From positions 1 through 5,297 of the forward strand of contig CALMAD010000024.1 of NCBI GenBank assembly GCA_937859105.1: 5,297 bases of DNA, read 5' to 3'. Made by a program: the position numbers and the translations under genes. Each line of letters opens with the position of its first letter. Position 1 is the stretch's first letter. The notes beneath the pieces are model-generated. The model was not told where the DNA came from. It saw nothing but the letters and a program-made list of their open reading frames with translations, and made no database searches. The stretch is from an uncultured Propionibacteriaceae bacterium (GTDB taxonomy: Bacteria; Actinomycetota; Actinomycetes; Propionibacteriales; Propionibacteriaceae). Positions 1 to 5,172 of the stretch are shown one piece after another.

Positions 1-882
1 CCGGCCCAACTCCGGGGTCATCGCCGGCCCGGCCGGCGGGGCCAGCATGAGCAGCCCGTGGGCGTCCCGCTCGGCGGCAGCCTCGAGATGGCCGACGGCG
101 TCCGCTCCGCCGGGGACGACGATCAGGTCGAGGCCCGGCGGCAGATCCGTAACCCGGTGTGCGACGGCCACCCGGCCCGGATAGCCGAACGCCCCGACGG
201 CGTCCGCCAGCGGCCCGACGAACTCGGCCGGGCCGGCCAGCCCGACGCCGCCGGGCCCGACGAGACGCCTGATCGCGGCGCTCTCGGCCCGGCGCTCGCG
301 CTGCTCCATGATCGAGCGCGCCTCGGGCGTCCCCTCGATCGCGAAGTCGACGACCACGTTGCCGTCGGCCAGCGCGGGTTTGACGCGGTAGCCGGCGCTG
401 CGGAAGACGCCGATCATCCGGCGATTCTCCGGCAGCATCTCGGCGAAGAATCGCCGGACGCCCCGCTCGCGGCCCACCTCGGCCAGGTGCTCCAAGAGCA
501 AGCTCGCGATGCCCCCGCCCTGGACATCGTCACGGACGAGGAACGCGACGTCCGCCGAGCGGTCGTCGGCGGGTGGCGCGCTCGCGATACCAGGCCCGAC
601 GACGTAGCGGACGACCGCGACGATCTCGTCGCGGATCGTCATGACTAGTCCGACCCGATCCACCTGGTCGGACTCGATCAACTGGTGAACCTCGTCCTCG
701 ATCTGGGGAGCGTGGTTGCCGAAGAAGCGCAGTAACAGCGACGCGTCAGAGACCCGCCCATAGAAGCTGCGCAGCGCGTCGGCGTCGCCGGTGCGCGCGA
801 GCCGCACGTGAGCGACACCGCCGTCGGCGAGGACCACGTCCGCTTCCCAGTGAGCCGGGTAGCGCGGATCATCAGCGTCCAT
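1..882 (-). CDS. GNAT N-acetyltransferase fused to CoA-binding (acetate-CoA-ligase-like) domain; N-terminal part, cut by left edge
   Basis: The minus-strand frame is open from an ATG at 882-880 to the left edge (294 codons seen, no stop). It starts MDADDPRYPAHWEADVVLADGG, closely resembling the opening of large actinobacterial proteins that join an N-terminal GNAT domain to CoA-binding and ATP-grasp acyl-CoA synthetase (ADP-forming) domains. Residues ~12-182 form the GNAT domain; the acetyl-CoA pyrophosphate loop (Q/R-x-x-G-x-G/A) is Q121-G-G-G-I-A126, followed by LLLEHL and by AEMLPENRRM (148-156), typical of the family. Residues ~186-205 (EARSIMEQRERRAESAA) are the usual helical linker. A Rossmann-like CoA-binding domain begins near 208, but it is divergent and looks shorter than usual. 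Relatives acetylate protein lysines (Pat-like) or act as acyl-CoA synthetases; which applies here cannot be told because the catalytic C-terminal part is outside the window. No Shine-Dalgarno precedes the ATG. Domain assignment is confident; exact substrate unknown. Confidence 0.88.
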   Translation of the reverse strand, partial: MDADDPRYPAHWEADVVLADGGVAHVRLARTGDADALRSFYGRVSDASLLLRFFGNHAPQIEDEVHQLIESDQVDRVGLVMTIRDEIVAVVRYVVGPGIASAPPADDRSADVAFLVRDDVQGGGIASLLLEHLAEVGRERGVRRFFAEMLPENRRMIGVFRSAGYRVKPALADGNVVVDFAIEGTPEARSIMEQRERRAESAAIRRLVGPGGVGLAGPAEFVGPLADAVGAFGYPGRVAVAHRVTDLPPGLDLIVVPGGADAVGHLEAAAERDAHGLLMLAPPAGPAMTPELGR

Positions 883-1084
883 GCGCTGAGCATACGGGCG
901 GACCGGCGGGCTGGCCGAGCAGCGGCAGGCACCCACGGCGTGACCCGGCCGAACGCCATCCAGGCGCCGCGCTCCTGGAGGTCCGCATGGGCGCCCCACG
1001 GGATCCGACCACCTCCTGGGATGCCGAGGCGGGGTCAGAGCAGGCGGGCCGCGGCGCAGCTCGAAGCGGAGGCAGGCGGCGTCC
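883..1084. other. Intergenic spacer between dinB and the GNAT gene, with weak hairpin potential
   Basis: No protein with recognisable composition is seen here. The stretch contains GGAGGT (978-983) that can pair with ACCTCC (1011-1016), enclosing a small palindrome TGGG-CGC-CCCA (988-998). CTCCTGG also occurs as a direct repeat at 972-978 and 1013-1019. There is no T-run after the structure on either strand, so it is not a classical intrinsic terminator, though it could act as a hairpin downstream of dinB. The left end carries the candidate promoter of the GNAT gene. Confidence 0.4.
889..894 (-). promoter_or_regulatory. Candidate -10 box (TATGCT) of a leaderless promoter for the GNAT gene
   Basis: On the minus strand TATGCT lies exactly 6 nt (CAGCGC) before the ATG at 882. 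This is the spacing expected if transcription starts on the A of the start codon. No purine-rich Shine-Dalgarno sequence lies between. No convincing -35 element is visible 16-19 nt upstream. The assignment rests on geometry and on the similar arrangement at two other genes in this window. Confidence 0.4.
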
Positions 1085-2380
1085 TCAGAGCAGGGTCAGG
1101 GCAGGATCGCCGAGGGTGAACGTCCGGACGGCGCCCGGGCCGGTCTCGGCCGTCTCGAAGCGGACCGTCACCCGCCCGAGGCCGCTCCCCCACACCCAGC
1201 CGCGGCCGTGCTCGGCGTGCTCGACGTCGGCGCCCGGCTGCCAGCGCGGCTCGTAGCGCGGACGCACCGGGGACGCCTCCCGCTCCTCGACCACGGGCCC
1301 GGACGCCTCCACCTCGAACAGCTCCTCCTGGGCGGCGGTCGTGAAACCGGCCGTCCCGACGCCGAGCAGCCGGACGCCGACGCGGACGTCCACCTCGCGC
1401 AGCAGCCCCCTCGCCAGCCGGGCGATGACGTCGGCCGAGTCGGTCGCCCCGTGCAGGGTCTGCGAGCGCGAGAACGTGGTGAAGTCGGGCAGCCGCACCT
1501 TGACGGTGACCGTCCGGGCGAACAGGCGCGCCTTCCCGAGGCGCGCGGCGACGAGGGCGGCGTCCCGGTCGACGATCCGGTCGATCTCGGCCGGATCGGT
1601 CAGGTCGTGCTCGAACGTGTCCTCCACCGAGATTGACTTCGCCTCGCGCTCGGCCACCACCGGACGATCGTCGCGCGCGAACGCCAGCGCGTGTAGCCCC
1701 TCGCCGGACGCCTTCCCCAGCTCCCGCACGAGCTCCCGCTCGCTGAGCGCCTGCACGTCGGCGATCGTCGCGACGCCGAGCTTCGCGAGCCGCTCCATCG
1801 TCGCCGGCCCCACCCCCGGGATCGCCCGCGCCGGCAGCGGCGCGAGCGTCGCGACCTCGTCGCCGGGCTCGACCAGATGGACGCCGTCCGGCTTGCCCAG
1901 CTCCGTCGCGACCTTCGCCATGAACTTGCTCGACCCCAGCCCCACCGACGCCGTCAGCCCGCCCGTCGCCTCGACGACGGCCGCGCGCAGGTCCGCGGCG
2001 ATCGCGCGGAGCCCGTCAGGGGTCAGGTCGCGGTCGGGGTCGGTGGCGAGGTCGACGAACGCCTCGTCGAGGCTCAGCGGCTCCACCAGGGGTGACAGCC
2101 CGCGCAGCAGCCCCATCACGATGCCGGACGCCTCCCGGTACGCCCCGAACCGCCCCGCCAGGAACGCCGCGTGCGGGCAGAGCCGGCGCGCTTCGTGCAT
2201 CGGCATCGCCGAGTGGACGCCGAACCGCCGCGCCTCGTACGACGCCGTCGACACGACCCCGCGACCGCCGACCCCGCCCACGATCACCGGCTTGCCGCGC
2301 AGCGACGGCTTGTCGCGCTGTTCGACGGCGGCGAAGAAGGCGTCCAGGTCGAGGTGCAGCACGGACGCGGTCGTTCTCAC
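1085..2380 (-). CDS. dinB: DNA polymerase IV (Y-family translesion polymerase)
   Basis: A complete 431-residue error-prone polymerase that copies past damaged bases in the cytoplasm. The palm opens with [17 protein letters not shown]11 is the first metal ligand and F16 the steric gate against ribonucleotides. The second catalytic pair is D105-E106 in [10 protein letters not shown]. The thumb helix-hairpin-helix is at ~184-205 ([18 protein letters not shown]). The little finger spans ~245-350 and ends in [11 protein letters not shown]351-E-E-L-F355 fits the beta-clamp binding motif QxxLF, so replisome recruitment looks intact. Residues ~376-431 ([20 protein letters not shown] and on) form the extra tail typical of actinobacterial DinB, similar to a Tudor-like fold. 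The start is GTG at 2380; GGGGGA directly abuts it, too close to serve as a Shine-Dalgarno, and TAGGCT 7 nt upstream suggests a leaderless message. A second GTG at codon 7 is possible but would shorten the N-terminus before the conserved strand. No LexA-type box was recognised. It is divergent from the phosphatidyltransferase gene. Confidence 0.96.
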   Translation of the reverse strand: MRTTASVLHLDLDAFFAAVEQRDKPSLRGKPVIVGGVGGRGVVSTASYEARRFGVHSAMPMHEARRLCPHAAFLAGRFGAYREASGIVMGLLRGLSPLVEPLSLDEAFVDLATDPDRDLTPDGLRAIAADLRAAVVEATGGLTASVGLGSSKFMAKVATELGKPDGVHLVEPGDEVATLAPLPARAIPGVGPATMERLAKLGVATIADVQALSERELVRELGKASGEGLHALAFARDDRPVVAEREAKSISVEDTFEHDLTDPAEIDRIVDRDAALVAARLGKARLFARTVTVKVRLPDFTTFSRSQTLHGATDSADVIARLARGLLREVDVRVGVRLLGVGTAGFTTAAQEELFEVEASGPVVEEREASPVRPRYEPRWQPGADVEHAEHGRGWVWGSGLGRVTVRFETAETGPGAVRTFTLGDPALTLL

Positions 2381-2387
2381 TCCCCCG

Positions 2388-2393
2388 AGCCTA
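2388..2393 (-). promoter_or_regulatory. Candidate -10 box (TAGGCT) for dinB, leaderless geometry
   Basis: TAGGCT on the minus strand ends 7 nt before the GTG start of dinB at 2380. It fits TANNNT and would place the transcription start at or within 1-2 nt of the start codon. The same hexamer occurs in both arms of the adjacent inverted repeat (plus 2426-2431; minus 2467-2462). No clear -35 box is seen. Confidence 0.35.
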
Positions 2394-2400
2394 CGGCGCC

Positions 2401-2489
2401 GGGGGCGTCCGGCCGTGTGCGCTTCTAGGCTGCAAGATCCACACCAGAGGGTGGACTGTGCAGCCTAGAAACGCACACGGGGGGCGTCC
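2401..2489. repeat. Direct repeat GGGGGCGTCC flanking the palindromic element
   Basis: GGGGGCGTCC occurs at 2401-2410 and again, same orientation, at 2480-2489, immediately outside the inverted repeat (the right copy shares one G with it). This resembles a 10-bp target-site duplication around a 69-bp insertion. However, GGCGTCC is very common throughout this window, so coincidence is a serious alternative. Confidence 0.4.
2413..2480. repeat. Long inverted repeat (22-bp arms, one mismatch) in the divergent dinB/phosphatidyltransferase promoter region
   Basis: The left arm 2413-2434 (starting CCGTGTGCG, ending TTCTAGGCTGCA) pairs with 2459-2480 at 21 of 22 positions; the only mismatch is C2422 against A2471. 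After three unpaired positions a nested stem TCCAC (2438-2442) / GTGGA (2451-2455) continues the dyad, leaving a loop of 8 nt. The two half-sites therefore match over about 28-30 nt when one is reverse-complemented. The element is visibly less GC-rich than its surroundings. It sits between two divergent genes, where a terminator would not be expected, and its right arm covers the place where a -35 region of the plus-strand gene would lie. It could be an operator pair, a dispersed palindromic (REP/MITE-like) element, or a structured RNA. Confidence 0.9.
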
Positions 2490-2491
2490 AA

Positions 2492-2497
2492 TACAGT
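2492..2497 (+). promoter_or_regulatory. Candidate -10 box (TACAGT) of a leaderless promoter for the phosphatidyltransferase gene
   Basis: TACAGT is followed by 6 nt (GGCCGC) and then the ATG at 2504. This is the same geometry as at the GNAT gene. No Shine-Dalgarno sequence precedes the ATG. The right arm of the inverted repeat ends 11 nt upstream, so a protein bound to it would contact the promoter. Confidence 0.45.
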
Positions 2498-2503
2498 GGC
2501 CGC

Positions 2504-3055
2504 ATGGAAACCGACCGCACCGACGCAGGGTGGGCGACGGTCCCGAACCTGTTCACCGTGCTGCGGTTCCTGCTGCTGGTTCCGGTGTGTTGGCGGATCC
2601 TCGACCCGAACCCAGGCCCCCTTGCCGTCGTGCTGCTCGTGCTGTGGGCCGGCACCGACTGGGTGGACGGCTGGCTCGCCCGCCGCACGAACCAGGTCTC
2701 GCGGGTCGGCGAGATCCTCGACCCGATCGCCGACCGTCTGGGCATCAGCGCGGTCGTGGTCTGCCTCGCGCTGCAGCAGTTGGTCTCGTGGTGGGTCGTC
2801 GCGCTCATCCTCGTGACGGACGCCGCGACCGTCCTGCTCGCGGGCCACGCCGCCGCGCGCGGGCACATCCATGTGAACTGGCTCGGCAAGGTGCGCACGG
2901 CGGTGCTGTTCGTGGCGCTCGTGCTGCTCGTCGCGGCGTCCACGTGGCTGCCGCAGTTCACGAACGCCGGACGCTCGCTGCTCTGGGCGGGCGCCGGCAT
3001 GCACGCGCTCGCCGGGCTCGGCTACGTGCTCGAGGCGCGCGGGACGCGCTCGTAA
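2504..3055 (+). CDS. CDP-alcohol phosphatidyltransferase family membrane protein (PgsA/Cls-like)
   Basis: A 183-residue integral membrane enzyme that joins a CDP-linked lipid to an alcohol in phospholipid synthesis. The complete family signature D-x2-D-G-x2-A-R-x8-G-x3-D-x3-D is present: D52, D55, G56, A59-R60, G69, D73, D77. These residues bind two metal ions and the CDP group, and the last Asp is the proposed base. The start VPNLFTVLRFLLLVPV (13-28) is the usual first helix of phosphatidylglycerophosphate synthases and CAP-type cardiolipin synthases. Further hydrophobic segments lie near 39-50, 80-112, 131-147 and 157-176, giving about six membrane passes. NWLGKVRTAVLF (125-136) matches the conserved cytoplasmic loop. 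The length is typical. Glycerol-3-phosphate, phosphatidylglycerol or another alcohol could be the acceptor; sequence alone does not decide, so no symbol is given. Its last 34 bases overlap the end of the convergent hydrolase-DHFR gene. Confidence 0.92.
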   Translation: METDRTDAGWATVPNLFTVLRFLLLVPVCWRILDPNPGPLAVVLLVLWAGTDWVDGWLARRTNQVSRVGEILDPIADRLGISAVVVCLALQQLVSWWVVALILVTDAATVLLAGHAAARGHIHVNWLGKVRTAVLFVALVLLVAASTWLPQFTNAGRSLLWAGAGMHALAGLGYVLEARGTRS

Positions 3056-3537
3056 CCGACGAAGTCGAACTCGCCGCGCGGCTCCCGGCGCACCTCCCGC
3101 CACTCCTCCGGACGCACCTCGGGCAGGTGAACCGCCTTGTCAGCGGCGACGTCCGCCCGCGCGTGCACCTCGGTGAGATCGAGCTCGGTCAGCGCGTCCC
3201 ACAGCGCCCGGTAGATCGTCCCCCCGCCGGCGACGTACACCACGTCGTCGAGCGAGCGGGCCAGCGCGAGGGCGTCCTCGACCGAGGAGACCGCGTAGCC
3301 GGTCGCCCGGCCGTCGGTGGGCAGCTGCACGGCGTCCGGACGCCGCGTCACGACGATCGTCGTCCGTCCCGGCAGCCAGCGGCCGATCGCGTCGTGGGTC
3401 GCGCGGCCCATGATCATGGGGTGCCCGAGCGTGACCCGCTTGTAGCGGGCCCAGTCCTCCGCGAACTCGAACGGCTGGGCGCGCCCGTCCCCCAGGACGC
3501 CGTCGGCGTCCACGATCGCGATGGCGATGATGCGCAT
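3022..3537 (-). other. folA: Dihydrofolate reductase (folA-like) domain, possibly also translated alone
   Basis: This is the C-terminal 171 residues of the fusion ORF, and it begins precisely at an ATG where a free-standing DHFR would start. Key residues, numbered from that Met: D28 (proton donor), M43-G-R (NADPH), R58 in LPGR, G104-G-G in VAGGGTIY, and T122 in LDLTEVHA. The final residues VPRASST extend past the usual last strand (FDFVGYER) and are encoded in the overlap with the opposite gene. Independent initiation is possible but unproven; the upstream hydrolase has no stop of its own, so the fused product is expected in any case. Confidence 0.8.
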
Positions 3538-4329
3538 GGGAGTGATCCTCTCGAAGGAGTCGACGTGGGCGTGCACGATCTCGTGCACGTCGGGGTGAAC
3601 GAGCGGCAGGAAATGCCCCGAGCGGTTCAGGGTGACGTTGTGCGCGCCGGCCAGATGCGAGCCCTCGGGGATCACCTCGTCCCACGCCGGGCTGAGCGAG
3701 ACGATGCGATCGTTCACGGAGACGTCCGCGAGGAGGCGTCCGAGATCGAGGCCGCGCGGCGAGAACGCGCCCAGCATCGTCCGGGCCGGCAGGACGCGCG
3801 CCCACGTCGACCCCGAGAACGGCGTCCCGACGGCCACGACGCCGCGGAGGCGTCCGGTGGTCTCGGGGTCGAGCAGCAGTTCCTTCGCGACCAGGCCGCC
3901 CTTGGAGTGGGCGACGACCACGACGTCGTCCAGGGCGCGCCGGCGCAGCTCGGCGGCGACGATCGCCGCGGCGTCCGGGAACGTCGCGAGGTTCGCGCCC
4001 AACTGCGGCAGCAGGTGCACCTCGTGCCCGCGCGTGGCCAGCCCGCGCGCGAGCGGGAGCTGGAACCGCCAGTTCTCCAGCACGCCCGGCAGCACGACGA
4101 CCGGCGCCCCACAAGGGGTTCCGCGCGGGGCGATCGTCTCGACCGGACGCCTCGGCAGCCAGCACGCCGCCCAGTGCGGCAGGACGTAGGCCCAGTCCGC
4201 GACCCCGACCGCGAGCTGGTGGAGCCGGCGCAGCCAGGGGCGGCGTCCGCGGGGTGCGGGGCGTCCGGACGGTTCGGCCCCCGCGGCCGGCCCGTTCGCG
4301 GGACGCCGCCGGCCCCGCGTCCGGCTCAC
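3022..4329 (-). CDS. Alpha/beta hydrolase (lipase-like) fused in frame to dihydrofolate reductase
   Basis: One uninterrupted 435-codon frame encodes two enzymes. The GTG start at 4329 overlaps the TGA of the upstream hydrolase (GTGA) and has GAGGAGG 7 nt upstream. Residues 1-35 are Arg/Pro/Gly-rich; 41-58 (VGVADWAYVLPHWAACWL) is hydrophobic and may touch membrane. Residues ~65-260 form a serine hydrolase: oxyanion region LPGVLENW (80-87), nucleophile A-H-S142-K-G-G, acid probably D217 in WDEVIP, base H239 in SGHF. After VDSFERITP the DHFR starts at M265 (MRIIAIAIVDADGVLG) and is full length (171 residues). It has catalytic Asp D292 (AEDWARYKR, E. coli D27), the NADPH motif MGRATHDAIGRWLPGR, and VAGGG. 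DHFR reduces dihydrofolate made by ThyA, encoded in the same block. The Trp equivalent to E. coli W22 is Phe here (QPF). An internal GAGAGG sits 9 nt before the DHFR ATG, so free DHFR may also be made. The hydrolase substrate is unknown. Its 3' end overlaps the phosphatidyltransferase gene tail-to-tail. Confidence 0.88.
   Translation of the reverse strand: MSRTRGRRRPANGPAAGAEPSGRPAPRGRRPWLRRLHQLAVGVADWAYVLPHWAACWLPRRPVETIAPRGTPCGAPVVVLPGVLENWRFQLPLARGLATRGHEVHLLPQLGANLATFPDAAAIVAAELRRRALDDVVVVAHSKGGLVAKELLLDPETTGRLRGVVAVGTPFSGSTWARVLPARTMLGAFSPRGLDLGRLLADVSVNDRIVSLSPAWDEVIPEGSHLAGAHNVTLNRSGHFLPLVHPDVHEIVHAHVDSFERITPMRIIAIAIVDADGVLGDGRAQPFEFAEDWARYKRVTLGHPMIMGRATHDAIGRWLPGRTTIVVTRRPDAVQLPTDGRATGYAVSSVEDALALARSLDDVVYVAGGGTIYRALWDALTELDLTEVHARADVAADKAVHLPEVRPEEWREVRREPRGEFDFVGYERVPRASST
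3547..3552 (-). promoter_or_regulatory. Possible internal ribosome binding site (GAGAGG) before the DHFR start
   Basis: GAGAGG lies 9 nt (ATCACTCCC) before the in-frame ATG at 3537. It falls within the codons for the linker F-E-R-I-T-P. This would allow separate synthesis of DHFR in addition to the fusion. It is a weaker match than the GAGGAGG used by the fusion start. Confidence 0.35.
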
Positions 4330-5159
4330 CGCGCGGCCTCCTCGGTCGGCAGCCCGGTGAGCCGCAGCAGCTCCTCGGCGATCTGCTCGGCATGATCGAA
4401 GACGGCGCCGTGCGCGGCCCCGTCGAGCGTCACGACGCGGCCCTGCGCCGGCGCGGACGCCAACAACTGCGCCCACGCGTCCGGCACGAGCGCGTCGTTC
4501 TCCCCGCGGACGATCACGACGTCGGCGTCCACCCCGGCCAGCCGCCGCTCGATGGGGTAGGTGACCATGCGCGGCATCGTGTCGGCCACCCAGCGCAGCC
4601 CACACCGGGCGTACGCGGTCAGGGCGGCCAGCGCGTTCGCGCGGCTCTCGTAGCGGGCGGCCTGGGCGAACCGGCGCAGGACGAGCCGGACCGTCCGTTC
4701 CCCCTCGTTCACCACCGGGTTGATCAGCATCGCCTCGTGGCACCGCACGGCCTGCGTCGCGAGCAATTCGGCGACGACCTGGCAGCCCATCGAATGGCCG
4801 ACCAGTACCGGACGCCCCGGCAAGTCGACCCGCTCCAGGGCCTCCGCGACGACGTCGGCGAACCCCTCGATCGACAGCGGCGCCTTCGGCGTCGGCAGGC
4901 GCGCGAAGCCCGGCAGGTCGAACAGGACGATGCGCCCCCGGTCGGCCAGCCGGTCGGCGACCGGCACGAAGTAGCGCGACGAGACGCCGAGCCCGTGGAC
5001 GAACACGAACGTCGGCAGGTCGTCGTCGGCGGCCTCCTGGCGGTCGAGATCCCACCGCAGGTGCACGCGGACGCGGCCCCCGGACGTCGTGAACTCGCGC
5101 CGCTCCAGCGCGCGCAGCGGCCGGTGGAGCAGCAGCTTCAGGTGATGGGCGAGGCGCAC
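4326..5159 (-). CDS. Alpha/beta hydrolase
   Basis: A complete 277-residue cytoplasmic alpha/beta-hydrolase-fold protein with an intact catalytic triad: nucleophile S123 in G-H-S-M-G (121-125), acid D222 in RGENDALVP, and base H250 in DGAAHG. The oxyanion strand is FVFVHGLGVSS (51-61), with H55-G56. FDLPGFARLPTP (80-91) is the usual strand-4 region of lipase/epoxide-hydrolase-like members. The cap domain is ~145-205, ending at MVTYPIERRL. There is no signal peptide; the N-terminus MRLAHHLKLLLHRPLRALER is basic-amphipathic. The GTG start at 5159 is set by AGGGG 8 nt upstream, which overlaps the thyA stop codon, and its own TGA overlaps the next gene's GTG. This packing implies one transcript and translational coupling with thyA and the hydrolase-DHFR gene. 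Substrate cannot be named; esterase, thioesterase or C-C hydrolase roles are all possible. Confidence 0.92.
   Translation of the reverse strand: MRLAHHLKLLLHRPLRALERREFTTSGGRVRVHLRWDLDRQEAADDDLPTFVFVHGLGVSSRYFVPVADRLADRGRIVLFDLPGFARLPTPKAPLSIEGFADVVAEALERVDLPGRPVLVGHSMGCQVVAELLATQAVRCHEAMLINPVVNEGERTVRLVLRRFAQAARYESRANALAALTAYARCGLRWVADTMPRMVTYPIERRLAGVDADVVIVRGENDALVPDAWAQLLASAPAQGRVVTLDGAAHGAVFDHAEQIAEELLRLTGLPTEEAAR
4337..4343 (-). promoter_or_regulatory. Shine-Dalgarno (GAGGAGG) fixing the GTG start of the hydrolase-DHFR gene
   Basis: GAGGAGG lies 7 nt before the GTG at 4329, inside the last codons of the upstream hydrolase. It is the strongest ribosome binding site in the window and supports this start over any upstream codon in the same open frame, which extends back to 5055 only as an alternative reading of the hydrolase gene. 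Confidence 0.75.
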
Positions 5160-5167
5160 GGCGACCG

Positions 5168-5172
5168 CCCCT
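5168..5172 (-). promoter_or_regulatory. Shine-Dalgarno (AGGGG) for the alpha/beta hydrolase, overlapping the thyA stop
   Basis: The A of the thyA TGA begins AGGGG, which lies 8 nt before the GTG at 5159. Ribosomes finishing thyA would be placed to restart on the hydrolase gene. Confidence 0.6.

Noticed and set aside
58..648. A 196-codon Asp/Arg-rich plus-strand frame, opposite the GNAT gene
   Set aside because: The minus strand codes for a clear GNAT protein through the whole stretch; composition of the plus-strand reading is that of an antisense frame.
2340..2420. An SOS (LexA) box upstream of dinB
   Set aside because: No GAAC-N4-GTTC or related actinobacterial LexA palindrome is seen near the start; single GTTC/GAAC words near 2373-2377 are unpaired.
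1341..2468. A 375-codon Ser/Arg-rich plus-strand frame opposite dinB
   Set aside because: It is a shadow of dinB with no recognisable domain, and dinB has all its catalytic motifs.
2413..2480. The inverted repeat as an intrinsic terminator
   Set aside because: It lies between the 5' ends of divergent genes, where no transcript needs to end, and no T-run follows either arm.
2092..4395. A 767-codon open frame on the plus strand
   Set aside because: It is Arg/Ala/Pro-rich with no domain similarity and runs antisense or out of frame across four well-supported genes; long false frames are normal at this GC content.
61..4823. GGACGCC as a polar chromosome-segregation (KOPS) or recombination (Chi) signal
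   Set aside because: Orientation is about even (15 versus 19) despite most genes lying on one strand, whereas such signals are strongly strand-biased.
4330..5055. Upstream extension of the hydrolase-DHFR frame (to a 677-codon reading)
   Set aside because: The extension lies wholly within the upstream hydrolase gene in another frame, is low-complexity Arg/Ala/Gly, and the GAGGAGG site fixes the start at 4329.
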